Source: JAICWP01 sp035252015
GTDB lineage: Bacteria > Acidobacteriota > Terriglobia > Terriglobales > Acidobacteriaceae
Length of the DNA: 64,000 nt
Assembly (NCBI GenBank): GCA_035252015.1
Contig: DATFDP010000033.1
Span: 7,972 to 71,971, forward strand
Reading direction: 5' to 3'
In this document: piece after piece, positions 17,732-26,215 of the stretch
Position numbering within the stretch: the stretch's first letter is position 1
Layout of the letters: each line of letters begins with the position of its first letter
Notes under the pieces: generated by a model
Databases searched by the model: none
What the model was told of the DNA's origin: nothing
The model's input: only the letters and a program-made list of their open reading frames with translations
Program-made: the position numbers and the translations under genes

Positions 17732-19435
17732 ATGAAGCCTGTTCTGAGGTGGTGTGCCGCAGTACTGCTGCTTTCCGCGCTGGGTTGGGCGCAGAGTGGC
17801 AGTTCCGCCAAGCTGGCATCGGAAACAAGCAACACGCCGGCCGGAATTACTGAGAACGACGTGAAACAACTGCGGGAGGCGCTGGCGGCGCAGCAACTGC
17901 AAATTGCTGCCCAACAGCGGCAGATCAAGCAGCAGCAGGAAGTGCTGGAGCGGCTGAGCCAGGCCATGAAACAAACCCAGAATGGGAACTGGTCTGCGCA
18001 GCCAACGCAGGCTGCCAGCCAGCCGTCTCAGCAAGCGCCCAACCTGGGACAGGTGGCCAGCACCACGCCCGTCATACCGTCGGCAGAAGCGGCTTCCAGT
18101 TCCGCAGCGCCGAAAATTGCCGAACTTTCAGAAGGGCAAGCGGCGGGAAGTGCTCCCAAGCAGCAGGCCAGCGATTCCATCGAACTGGCCAGCGGAAAAA
18201 TAAAAATTGGCGCTTTGGCATACGCAGATTACGCCTACTACTACAAAACCGGGTTCGGCCCCCAGTTCTTGACCCAGACCAACTTCGCCGGCGCGGGCAA
18301 TGACAATTACAGCGCCTTCGAGGTTAGTCGAACCTACCTGAACATGGTTTACAGCCCCAACGATTTCATCAGCTTTCGAATCACCCCCAATATCTACCGC
18401 CAGTTTGCCGGGGTGACTAACGACAAGGTTGGCAAGGTGAGCGCCGTTCCAGCTTCCGCCGACGGCAACCTTACCTTCCGCCTCAAGTATGGTTACGCGG
18501 AAATGAACGCGTTTAGGGGCAGCGAAGCTTTCCACGATGACAACATCCGCTTTGGCCAGCAGATGAACCCACTGGTGGACTGGGAAGAAGGGTTGTACGG
18601 CTACCGCTATGTGAACCTGGTGCCCTGGAACTACCTGAGTTTGAGTTCCACGTACACCGGCGCCTCCATCAACGGACCTATCAAGGTAAATGGCAAGCAG
18701 TACGTTGAATATCAGATCGGGATCTTCAACGACGCCAACTTCCACCAGTTCAACCAGTCGGAAACCAAGACCGGAATGGCCCGCGTCTCTTTTTACCCTT
18801 TCGGAGCTTCATCCAAATACGAAGGACTGGGCATAACCGGGTTCGTGGACTACGGGTACGGCAATGTTCCGCCTGACACCTCCAATCACGTGGTGGAGCG
18901 CATGGCTGGCCTGGTCCACTACACCAGCCCGCATAATGGCTATCAACTGGCAGCGGAGTACGACTTTGGACGGAACGCCTTCAGCCTGAGCAACCTGTTC
19001 TCCGGCGCCGGGCCACAAGACGCCTTTGGCCTGGGCACCACCGAGTTTGCCGGGTTGACCGATTTGGCAACCGCGATTCTGTCAGGGACCCATACCCGCC
19101 AGAAAGGATTTGACCTTTTCGGTCACGCCGACATCCCCAATACCAAGTTCACCTTGTTCGGGATGTATGAATTCTTTCAGCCGAACACCAACATTCCCAA
19201 GGACCCCATTGATTTTCATCGGTTGATCCTCGGGGTCAACTACACCTATAACAAACACCTGCGCTTTGCGGTGGACAGCCAGAACGTGTTCTACCGCTAC
19301 AGCCAATTCACTTACCCGGCTAGTAGTCTGGCGCAATTCAGTTCGAAACTGGCGGCTGCCAATCCTGCCGGAATCGCCAAGGCGGTTCCGCCGGATGTGC
19401 AGTCCATATTCCTTAACATGGAGTTTTCGTTCTAA
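17732..19435 (+). CDS. Phosphate-selective porin (OprO/OprP type)
   Basis: 567 residues with a signal peptide ending at GWAQ. A Gln-rich coiled coil (about 45-80, VKQLREALAAQQ onward) is followed by a low-complexity linker to about 150. The rest is a beta-barrel of alternating strands that ends in the aromatic residue expected for outer-membrane insertion (FLNMEFSF). The N-terminal coiled coil plus 16-18-strand barrel layout is that of phosphate/polyphosphate-selective porins. Location between pstS and pstC under its own Pho boxes supports uptake of phosphate across the outer membrane. Confidence 0.88.
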   Translation: MKPVLRWCAAVLLLSALGWAQSGSSAKLASETSNTPAGITENDVKQLREALAAQQLQIAAQQRQIKQQQEVLERLSQAMKQTQNGNWSAQPTQAASQPSQQAPNLGQVASTTPVIPSAEAASSSAAPKIAELSEGQAAGSAPKQQASDSIELASGKIKIGALAYADYAYYYKTGFGPQFLTQTNFAGAGNDNYSAFEVSRTYLNMVYSPNDFISFRITPNIYRQFAGVTNDKVGKVSAVPASADGNLTFRLKYGYAEMNAFRGSEAFHDDNIRFGQQMNPLVDWEEGLYGYRYVNLVPWNYLSLSSTYTGASINGPIKVNGKQYVEYQIGIFNDANFHQFNQSETKTGMARVSFYPFGASSKYEGLGITGFVDYGYGNVPPDTSNHVVERMAGLVHYTSPHNGYQLAAEYDFGRNAFSLSNLFSGAGPQDAFGLGTTEFAGLTDLATAILSGTHTRQKGFDLFGHADIPNTKFTLFGMYEFFQPNTNIPKDPIDFHRLILGVNYTYNKHLRFAVDSQNVFYRYSQFTYPASSLAQFSSKLAAANPAGIAKAVPPDVQSIFLNMEFSF

Positions 19436-19445
19436 CGCACGGCCA

Positions 19446-19486
19446 GAACAGGCGCTTGGCCAACCAGCCGGCGCCCGTTCTCTTTC
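19446..19486 (+). terminator. Probable terminator after porin gene
   Basis: GAACAGGCGC (19446-19455) and GCGCCCGTTC (19471-19480) pair with one internal A-C mismatch around a 15-nt loop, followed by a weak T stretch (TCTTTC). Confidence 0.5.
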
Positions 19487-19492
19487 AGCAGT

Positions 19493-19583
19493 CAGCTACC
19501 AGGAGTTAGTAGTCAGCATGAAATTAGCTGGTACTTCGTCGCTTGTGACCCCAATCGGCACCAACTACCAACTTCCAGCTACC
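19493..19583. repeat. Degenerate short inverted/direct repeats between porin gene and pstC
   Basis: CAGCTACC occurs at 19493-19500 and 19576-19583. GGAGTTAGTAGT (19502-19513) is matched in inverted orientation by AACTACCAACTTC (19563-19575). The stretch is a patchwork of CAGCT/AGTAGT-like words and holds no gene. Confidence 0.5.
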
Positions 19584-19621
19584 GTTTCCGCTGACTCCTG
19601 ATTCCTGACCACTGGTTTCTC

Positions 19622-19654
19622 TTGTAACACTCCTGTAACAAAGCTTTGTTAGGT
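19622..19654 (+). promoter_or_regulatory. Pho-box repeats upstream of pstC
   Basis: TTGTAACACTC (19622-19632) and CTGTAACAAAG (19633-19643) are adjacent 11-bp direct repeats with the same core as the pstS and porin boxes. A third unit (19644-19654) is weaker. They end 15 bp before the pstC start. Confidence 0.75.
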
Positions 19655-19669
19655 TGAGGGTGGGGATTT

Positions 19670-20716
19670 ATGGGCATTCCACGTCTGATCCCACGTCCGC
19701 CGCAGGCTCGGCCCGAGGCTTCTGAAGCCACGGCAGCACCGGCGCCAGGTCCGAGTGTTCCAGAGCGGACGCAATTGCTCGAAGATGTTGGCGGCAGGCT
19801 TCCCGATGAGCTTTTCCATTATGCCATGATGGCATGCGGCCTGAGCGTGGCCGTGCTGCTGGGCCTGATTTTCTACGAATTGGTCGCCAATTCCTGGCTC
19901 TCCCTACATCAGTTTGGCTGGAAATTTTTTTCTGGTAACACCTGGGACCCGGTCAATGATGTGTTTGGGGCGCTGCCCTTTATCTACGGCACAATCGTCT
20001 CCTCGATCGTTGCCCTGGTAATCGCCGTGCCGCTGGGACTGGGAGTGGCCGTGTTCATCACGGAAATGTGCCCCCAGGGTTTGCGGGGTGCTCTTTCTTT
20101 CTCTACCGAGTTGCTGGCGGCCATTCCTAGTGTCATCTACGGGCTGTGGGCGATTTTTGTGCTGGTGCCTATCCTGCGCCTCTACATAGAGCCCGGGCTG
20201 ATGCGCTATCTGGGCTGGACCGGGTTGTTCGAAGGACCGCCCTACGGCATCGGCATGCTCGCCGCGGGAATTGTGCTGGCGGTCATGGTGGTTCCTATCA
20301 TCTCTGCGCTCACGCGTGAGGTACTGAGCGCGGTGCCACGCAACCAGCGCGAAGCCGCGCTCGCCCTGGGCGCCACGCGCTGGGAAATGATTCGCGTAGG
20401 CGTCTTGCGCAATGCGCGTGCCGGTATTCTGGGCGCCATCATCCTGGGATTGGGTCGCGCCTTGGGCGAAACCATGGCCGTCACCATGGTCATCGGCAAC
20501 CGCCCGGAAATCGCTAAGTCCCTGCTGGCGCCCGGCTACACCATGGCCAGCGTCTTGGCCAACGAATTCACCGAAGCCACCGGTAGTCTCTATCTCAGCG
20601 CTCTCGTTGAGATCGGCCTGGCGCTATTCCTGGTCACCATTGTGGTAAACGCACTCGCCCGCCTGTTGGTGTGGAGCGTCACGCGTGGCCTTCCCGCGAG
20701 GGTGCATGCGCAATAG
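19670..20716 (+). CDS. pstC: Phosphate ABC transporter permease PstC
   Basis: 348 residues with six membrane helices after a Pro/Ala-rich cytoplasmic N-terminus of about 55 residues. It contains the family segments FGALPFIYGTIVSSIVALVI, AIPSVIYGLWAIFVLVP and the EAA loop REAALALGATRWEMIRVGVL that docks onto the ATPase. It forms the inner-membrane channel with PstA. The Pho boxes end 15 bp before the ATG. It overlaps pstA. Confidence 0.96.
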   Translation: MGIPRLIPRPPQARPEASEATAAPAPGPSVPERTQLLEDVGGRLPDELFHYAMMACGLSVAVLLGLIFYELVANSWLSLHQFGWKFFSGNTWDPVNDVFGALPFIYGTIVSSIVALVIAVPLGLGVAVFITEMCPQGLRGALSFSTELLAAIPSVIYGLWAIFVLVPILRLYIEPGLMRYLGWTGLFEGPPYGIGMLAAGIVLAVMVVPIISALTREVLSAVPRNQREAALALGATRWEMIRVGVLRNARAGILGAIILGLGRALGETMAVTMVIGNRPEIAKSLLAPGYTMASVLANEFTEATGSLYLSALVEIGLALFLVTIVVNALARLLVWSVTRGLPARVHAQ

Positions 20717-21587
20717 CATTGAGATGGGGACGATGCCGGACGGGGTCTCATGGCTTCGTCGTTTGAAGGACCATTTCGCGACGGCGGGGGCAGTAGCTGC
20801 CGTGCTGCTGGTACTTCTGCCCCTGGCTGCAATTTTCGTTTACCTGGTGCAGCGCGGCCTGGGTTCCATCAATTGGGCCTTTCTGACGCGAACCCCCACT
20901 CCCGTGGGCGTGCCCGGGGGCGGAATGGCCAATGCCATCCTGGGCACCGGCATGATCCTGGTTATTGCCAGCGTTTTCGGCGTGCCGCTGGGGATCGGCG
21001 CCGGCGTCTTTCTTTCCGAATACGGGCGCAACCGCTTCGGCGACACCATCCGCTTCACTGCCGATGTGCTCAATGGAGTTCCCTCTATCGTCATTGGAAT
21101 TGTCGCCTATTCCCTGGTAGTGCTGCGCCAGAGGCATTTTTCGGCGCTGGCCGGGGGCGTGGCCCTGGGCATCATGATGATTCCAACCATCAGCCGGGCC
21201 ACCGAGGAGATGCTGCTGCTGGTGCCGCGCTCGGTGCGCGAGGGGGCGCTGGGCCTGGGCGTATCGCGCTGGCGCACCACCGTTTCGATTACGCTGCGTA
21301 CCGCCGCGGCAGGCATCATTACCGGCATCATGCTGGCTTTCGCGCGCGTGGCCGGCGAGACCGCGCCTCTGCTGTTTACCGCCTTCGGCAGCCAGTTCTG
21401 GAGCGCCAACCTCAACCAGCCCATCGCTGCCCTTCCGCTGCAGATTTTTGTTTACGCAATTTCCCCCTACGATGAGTGGCACCGGCAGGCGTGGGCTGGT
21501 GCGCTGGTGCTGATTGTGCTCATTGTGGGCACCATCGCCGTGGTGCGCCTTATCGCCAGCCGGGGCATGATGAAAGGAGCCGCCTAG
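20706..21587 (+). CDS. pstA: Phosphate ABC transporter permease PstA
   Basis: 293 residues from the ATG at 20706, chosen for the GAGG four bases upstream; it overlaps pstC by 11 bp. Six membrane helices. Typical PstA segments are GGMANAILGTGMILVIA, VLNGVPSIVIGIVAYSLVV and the EAA loop REGALGLGVSRWRTTVSITL. Partner of PstC in the phosphate importer. The next gene, pstB, begins one base after its stop. Confidence 0.96.
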   Translation: MRNSIEMGTMPDGVSWLRRLKDHFATAGAVAAVLLVLLPLAAIFVYLVQRGLGSINWAFLTRTPTPVGVPGGGMANAILGTGMILVIASVFGVPLGIGAGVFLSEYGRNRFGDTIRFTADVLNGVPSIVIGIVAYSLVVLRQRHFSALAGGVALGIMMIPTISRATEEMLLLVPRSVREGALGLGVSRWRTTVSITLRTAAAGIITGIMLAFARVAGETAPLLFTAFGSQFWSANLNQPIAALPLQIFVYAISPYDEWHRQAWAGALVLIVLIVGTIAVVRLIASRGMMKGAA

Positions 21588-21588
21588 C

Positions 21589-22350
21589 ATGGGCGTCGGC
21601 ATCGAGGTCGAAGGCCTGAACGCCTGGTTCGGCGCCACCCAGGCGCTGCACGACATCGCCATGCGCATTGCGCCCAATCACGCCACCGCCATCATCGGCC
21701 CCTCGGGCTGCGGCAAATCCACCTTTGTGCGCTGCATAAACCGTATGCACGAGACTCTGCCGGAAACACGCGTGAGCGGTAAGGTGCGCATTGGAGAAAT
21801 GGACGTGTACGGCAACGGAACACCGGCGGTGCAGGTACGTCGGCATGTAGGAATGGTGTTCCAGAAGCCGAACCCATTTCCCGCCATGTCCATTTACGAC
21901 AATGTGGCCGCGGGCCTCAAGCTGAACGGTTTTCGCGACAAGGGCAAGCTGGATGAGATCGTGGAGCGGTCCCTGCGCATGTCAGCGCTCTGGGACGAGG
22001 TGAAGGATGCACTGAAAAAAAAGTCGGGAGCCAATCTTTCCGGCGGCCAGCAGCAGCGCCTATGTATTGCCCGCGCCCTGGCCGTGGAGCCCAACGTCTT
22101 GCTCATGGATGAGCCTGCTTCGGCGTTGGATCCCATCTCCACTGGAAAAATTGAGGACCTCATTTTTCAGCTCAAAGAGAACTACACGATTGTGATTGTC
22201 ACCCACAACATGCAGCAGGCGGCGAGGGTGGCAGAGTTCACCGGATTTTTCCTGTTGGGCAAGCTGATCGAATTCGATAAGACGGAAAAAATCTTTACTA
22301 ATCCCTCTGACAAGCGTACAGAGGACTACATCACAGGCAGGTTTGGCTGA
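21589..22350 (+). CDS. pstB: Phosphate ABC transporter ATPase PstB
   Basis: 253 residues with a complete ABC ATPase set: Walker A GPSGCGKST (about 38-46), Q-loop VFQKPNPFP, signature LSGGQQQRL, Walker B VLLMDEPASALDP and H-loop VTHNMQQAARVAEF. The Q-loop KPNPF sequence is specific for PstB. AAAGGAG precedes the ATG. It powers PstCA. Confidence 0.98.
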   Translation: MGVGIEVEGLNAWFGATQALHDIAMRIAPNHATAIIGPSGCGKSTFVRCINRMHETLPETRVSGKVRIGEMDVYGNGTPAVQVRRHVGMVFQKPNPFPAMSIYDNVAAGLKLNGFRDKGKLDEIVERSLRMSALWDEVKDALKKKSGANLSGGQQQRLCIARALAVEPNVLLMDEPASALDPISTGKIEDLIFQLKENYTIVIVTHNMQQAARVAEFTGFFLLGKLIEFDKTEKIFTNPSDKRTEDYITGRFG

Positions 22351-23033
22351 TGCGTACACGATTCCAACACGGGCTCGACGAGCTGCGTGAAAAGCTGCTG
22401 AAGATGGGCGGGATGGCGGAGCAGGCGGTGGACCGCGCCTGTCAGGCATATCGCCAGCGCGACCTCACACTGTGCCACCGCGTGCTGGAGAACGAATCCC
22501 TTATCAACGCCGCCGAACGCGAAATTGACGGCATCGCCTTGGATCTGCTGGCCATGCAGCAACCCATGGCCGTTGACCTGCGCTTCATCCTTGCCGTGGT
22601 GAAGATCAACGCCGACCTGGAGCGCGTGGGAGACCAGGCGGTGAACATCGCCGAGCGGGTGATGGACATGATGGAATTACCGGCGGCCGAGCTGCCGGTG
22701 GACGTGCCGCGCATGGCCTCGGCGGCGGCGGCTATGGTACAGCGCGCCCTGGAGTCCTTCATCGAAGGCAAAGCGGAGCTGGCACAGGCGGTGCTGGAGA
22801 TGGACAATGTTGTGGACCGTATGCGCGACGAGGCTTTCATCTCCCTGGTGCGCACTATGAATCAGAACCCGGCGGTCACCCGTCAGGCGTTGGATGCGCT
22901 GCTGATTGCGCGCAACCTGGAGAGGGTGGCCGACCACGCCACGAATATTGCCGAAGATGTGATTTTCTGGGTAAGGGGCGCCGATGTCCGGCACTCTTTC
23001 GGCTTGCAGTCCAGCCTGGGAGGAGCCGGCTGA
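22350..23033 (+). CDS. phoU: Phosphate-transport regulator PhoU
   Basis: 227 residues, two repeats of the PhoU three-helix bundle. Repeat 1 has LDLLAMQQPMAVDLRFILAV and KINADLERVGDQAVNIAERV; repeat 2 has RNLERVADHATNIAEDVIFW, both with the metal-binding ExxxD pattern. The start overlaps the pstB stop by one base (TGATG). PhoU links Pst transport state to the PhoR/PhoB two-component system, neither of which is encoded here. Confidence 0.97.
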   Translation: MRTRFQHGLDELREKLLKMGGMAEQAVDRACQAYRQRDLTLCHRVLENESLINAAEREIDGIALDLLAMQQPMAVDLRFILAVVKINADLERVGDQAVNIAERVMDMMELPAAELPVDVPRMASAAAAMVQRALESFIEGKAELAQAVLEMDNVVDRMRDEAFISLVRTMNQNPAVTRQALDALLIARNLERVADHATNIAEDVIFWVRGADVRHSFGLQSSLGGAG

Positions 23034-23225
23034 GAAAAGCCTGGCCGCCAGCCTCGAACGCCAGCTTTCAAGTTAACCGGATATCGCTTGATTTCTATTG
23101 ATATCTCTAGGCAACCCCGTGTCGCCTGCCCTGCCTCCTACTGCTAAATCCCGAAGTCCGATCTACGCTGTGCCTTGGTTCCCATCGGTGAGCCGGCGTC
23201 CACCGGACGGGAAAAGAGGTTCTTC

Positions 23226-23597
23226 GTGCCCCAGCCAAGCATTCTCATTGTGGACGATAACGCTCTCATGCTCCTCACCCTGACGCGCATCCTCGAGCAG
23301 CATGACTACTCCGTGCTGGGCGCCAGCAGCGCCAGTAGCGCGCTGCAACTGGTGAAGTCAAAGCCGGTGGATCTGGTGATCACCGACTACAATCTGCCCG
23401 GCGGAGGGCGTGAACTTGGCCCGGCTTTGAAGCGGTTGTTGCCGCGGTTGCCCGTCGTGGTGCTTTCCGGAGACCCTGAAGCTGCCCAGGCGGCCGATTA
23501 TGCCGATCTGCTGCTGCCCAAGCCGCAAGAACCAGAAAAGCTGATGGCCGAGATCCATCGGCTGCTACAGCAGGGAAGCGCCGAACAGGCAGCCTAG
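23226..23597 (+). CDS. Stand-alone response-regulator receiver domain
   Basis: 123 residues from the GTG at 23226 (AAGAGG upstream). The CheY-like fold is intact: acidic pair in ILIVDDNALM, phosphoacceptor Asp in VDLVITDYNLPGG, conserved Ser in VVLSGDP and Lys in LLPKPQEPEKL. There is no output domain. It follows phoU by about 190 bp. Its cognate kinase is not in the window. Confidence 0.9.
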   Translation: MPQPSILIVDDNALMLLTLTRILEQHDYSVLGASSASSALQLVKSKPVDLVITDYNLPGGGRELGPALKRLLPRLPVVVLSGDPEAAQAADYADLLLPKPQEPEKLMAEIHRLLQQGSAEQAA

Positions 23598-23602
23598 GAG
23601 AG

Positions 23603-23626
23603 AAAGGTGTGTGGGCCACCTTTTTT
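23603..23626 (+). terminator. Rho-independent terminator after the receiver gene
   Basis: AAAGGTG (23603-23609) pairs with CACCTTT (23617-23623) and runs into a six-T tract. Confidence 0.75.
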
Positions 23627-23669
23627 CTGCGCTGCGGTTGACACCACTGGCCGTCTGCTCTATTCTGCT

Positions 23670-23827
23670 CCCCGCATCAGGAGCGGCTCGGCCAAGCGTC
23701 GGGCCCGGCAACCGGGCAAGGAGACGCCGCGGTGCCACGAGTGCGAACCACTCGATGTGCGGGACGTCAGTTCCGAACTAAAGTCTCCTGCGAGATCGCC
23801 GCCTGATGAAGGCGGCGTTTCCATTTT
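23670..23827 (+). ncRNA. Riboswitch-like element (SAM-family-like) with terminator, no downstream gene
   Basis: A closing stem pairs CCCGCATC (23671-23678) with GATGTGCGGG (23754-23763). Inside lie CGGGCCCGGCAACCGGGC, a GCGGTGCCA box and the hairpin GAGTG-CGAAC-CACTC. The GGCAACC and GGTGCC boxes and overall order recall SAM-I/SAM-IV aptamers, though the SAM-I kink-turn is not obvious. About 35 bp on, CGCCGCC (23797-23803) pairs with GGCGGCG (23811-23817) and is followed by T-rich TTTCCATTTTT, a terminator-like switch. Only a 29-codon frame from 23840 follows before the convergent gene. Confidence 0.42.
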
Positions 23828-23929
23828 TGGCGAACTCCTGATGCCAAGGGTCTCTATCGAACATAGGGTTTTTTCACGCCACACCTTCCTGGCTTGTTAC
23901 GTCTCTGGAAGGCAACGAACTTTCTAGAA

Positions 23930-25246
23930 TTATTTGCTGAGCTCAAAATTGAGCGTGATGCGGATTGGCACTTCCACGGGCTTACCATTGAGGCGGGACG
24001 GAAGATAGCGCCATTGCCGGACGGCACGCAACGCAGCGGCTGCCAGCAGGGAGTTTCCACTGGCTACCCGCAGGTCGTTGACCTGGCCGGAGGTATTAAC
24101 CAGCGCCTCCAGCACCACCGCTCCCTCAATCCCACTCTGCTTGGCCAGCATCGGATAGACTGGCTCCACCCGCTGAATGAGAACCGGTTGCGGAATGCCA
24201 CTCGAGACCCGCAGGTTTGCCGACAAAGAGGGTTGTGCGGCGGAAACCGAACTTACCAGTTCGCCGAGAGGCCCGCCGGTGGAATGCGTTGCGGCAAGGA
24301 GAGCATCGGGTGGCGGTGGCATCGTTGAAACTCCCGATGCTGAGTTGCGCGCAGGCGCGGCGCTGGCCACAATCAGCGTCTGCTGGCGAAACGGTATCTC
24401 TACTGGGCGCACTCGGGTGGGGCGCTGCCGCGGAGAAGGGCGGTTTGTGGCAGCTTCCTCGGGTTGAACTGCTCTGGGCGCTGCCGATGCGGCCTGGGGA
24501 GCGATCCAGGCGGACGCTGCGCGTCCCGAAGCTCGAATAGCGCGCAACAGCAGGAACAGACCCAGGCTAAGCACCAGGACTCCTAATACCGCCTGCCAGG
24601 TTCGCGAGGAAAGACGGAATCGTGCCCGCAGATGCTCCCGTGGAGGTGCAGGCGTCCAGGGTGGTGCCAGATCGCCGGCAGTGCCCAGGTCGGCAACGCT
24701 GGCAACGGCAGCCCGGGCGAGCGCCTCCTCGGCGGCAAAGCAGTTGGCAATTTCTTCCGCTTTTGCGTGCAGGACGGCGCTGTCAATATTCAGAAAAGCG
24801 TTAGGCTGGCTGGAAAAAATCTCGAAGATGCCCACCACTTCATTACCCGCGCTCACCGGCACGCAAACCATGGCGCGAATGCCGAGGGCGTGGCAAACCT
24901 GCCGGTCCACGCGCGTGTCTATTTCACTATCGTCGCAGCGCAGCAGGGTGCGGGTGCGCAGGCAAGCACCGGTAAGGCCGGAGCGCGCGTCAATGCGCGT
25001 CCCCAGCGGCGGCGCGATGCCGCTGGCGGCGCGGCAGCGCAGTTCGTCATTTTCAGACAGGGCGATACCCACTCCATCTCCTCGCGCAAATAGAAGAATC
25101 TCGTCCGCCAGGCCTTGCAGGTGCGCTTGCAGGCTCTGGGCGACTTCGGCCAGCTCTGGGGAAGGCGAAATCTGCGCCTGGTGAGGCGCGACATTCTTCT
25201 CCCGCACGTTGGGTAACGGTTGTGGTATCGCGATGCGGTTGGCCAT
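23930..25246 (-). CDS. GAF domain - transmembrane - TonB C-terminal fusion protein
   Basis: 438 residues. A GAF-like sensor occupies about 35-180 (DGVGIALSENDELRCRAASG, then VCVPVSAGNEVVGIFEIFSS). A single membrane helix lies at about 217-236, then an Ala/Pro-rich linker, then a TonB C-terminal domain at about 350-438 (RVEPVYPMLAKQSGIEGAVV, then LRAVRQWRYLPSRLNGKPVE). Topology would place GAF in the cytoplasm and TonB_C in the periplasm, so a cytoplasmic ligand could tune energy transfer to outer-membrane receptors. GGAGG lies seven bases before the ATG. The degenerate response regulator is encoded 267 bp upstream on the same strand. Confidence 0.85.
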   Translation of the reverse strand: MANRIAIPQPLPNVREKNVAPHQAQISPSPELAEVAQSLQAHLQGLADEILLFARGDGVGIALSENDELRCRAASGIAPPLGTRIDARSGLTGACLRTRTLLRCDDSEIDTRVDRQVCHALGIRAMVCVPVSAGNEVVGIFEIFSSQPNAFLNIDSAVLHAKAEEIANCFAAEEALARAAVASVADLGTAGDLAPPWTPAPPREHLRARFRLSSRTWQAVLGVLVLSLGLFLLLRAIRASGRAASAWIAPQAASAAPRAVQPEEAATNRPSPRQRPTRVRPVEIPFRQQTLIVASAAPARNSASGVSTMPPPPDALLAATHSTGGPLGELVSSVSAAQPSLSANLRVSSGIPQPVLIQRVEPVYPMLAKQSGIEGAVVLEALVNTSGQVNDLRVASGNSLLAAAALRAVRQWRYLPSRLNGKPVEVPIRITLNFELSK

Positions 25247-25513
25247 AGCCGAACCTCCAGGCTGGGGGATGCCACACAGCTGGTCAGCAACCGGGCGCGC
25301 GCGAGCCGCGTCGCCGCCGCATTGGGTGTGAAAGAGTTCTGTAGAGTTTACTCCTGGCTGCCGGGTCGCGCAATGAAAGCTGAATTTTTTTAGCTGCCTG
25401 CTCCGATTGCCGTTTGCATCGAGAGTTGTTCGATTATTTATTAGCCTTTTGGTCCAAGCGTTCGGTTGCTGCCGGGCAGGATTCGTAGCTTCGACGAGGC
25501 GGGCGACCGCATT

Positions 25514-26215
25514 TCAGGCCGTGCGCTTTTGCTCTAGCGCCAGAACATACCCCAGCCCGTAAACCGTGTGGATGAGCTTGGGCCCGAAGTCGCGGTCTAT
25601 CTTGGCCCGCAGGTAGTTGATGTAGACGTCCACGATATTTGTGGCCGGGCTGCAGGGATCGGTGTTCCAGACTTCCTCGAAAATGCGGGTGCGGCTCACC
25701 GGTTGCCCGGCGTGACGCAACAAGCACTCCAGGACGGCAAACTCGCGCGTGGTGAGGGGAATGAGTTTACCCTGGCGCGTAACCCGGCGCCGCACCAAGT
25801 CCAATTCCAGATCGCCCAGGTGAAGCCTGTGCTGCAGTCGCGCCACGCGTCGCAGCAGGACCCGCAGTCGCACGGCCAATTCCTTTTCGGACAGCGGTTC
25901 GGTCAGGCAGTCATCCGCCCCAGCTTCCAGTATTTGCAGGCGCTCCTCCAGCGTGGTTCCCCCGCTGACAATCACAATGGCGGCCAGTTCGTCGCGCTTG
26001 CGCAGTTCGCGCACGGCCGTGATCGCGTCCACAATGCTGCGCCGCAAGTTGAGCACAAAAGCTTCAAAATACCGTTCGTCTGCAAGCTTGAGCGCACTCC
26101 CCAGACTAGGGGCACATTCCACTATGCCGTGCTCCGCCCTCAGGATGGAGAGCATGGAGCGGCTATCTTTACCCGGGGATTGGACAAGAAGAATTGGCAA
26201 CGGTGAAAGACCCAA
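25514..26215 (-). CDS. OmpR/PhoB-type regulator with degenerate receiver domain
   Basis: 233 residues. The C-terminal winged helix (about 130-228) is normal: LTTREFAVLECLLRHAGQPV, then NIVDVYINYLRAKID and LIHTVYGLGYVL. The N-terminal receiver fold has lost its chemistry: the acidic pair is replaced by Gln12-Ser13, the phosphoacceptor Asp by Asn56 (VLNLRRS), and the conserved Lys by Glu106 (LTEPL). It should therefore act without phosphorylation, as atypical OmpR-family regulators do. Target unknown; the downstream GAF-TonB gene is a candidate partner. Confidence 0.88.
   Translation of the reverse strand: MGLSPLPILLVQSPGKDSRSMLSILRAEHGIVECAPSLGSALKLADERYFEAFVLNLRRSIVDAITAVRELRKRDELAAIVIVSGGTTLEERLQILEAGADDCLTEPLSEKELAVRLRVLLRRVARLQHRLHLGDLELDLVRRRVTRQGKLIPLTTREFAVLECLLRHAGQPVSRTRIFEEVWNTDPCSPATNIVDVYINYLRAKIDRDFGPKLIHTVYGLGYVLALEQKRTA

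Noticed and set aside
23036..23068. Possible terminator after phoU (AAAGC...GCTTT pairing)
   Set aside because: Stem is interrupted and no T tract follows.
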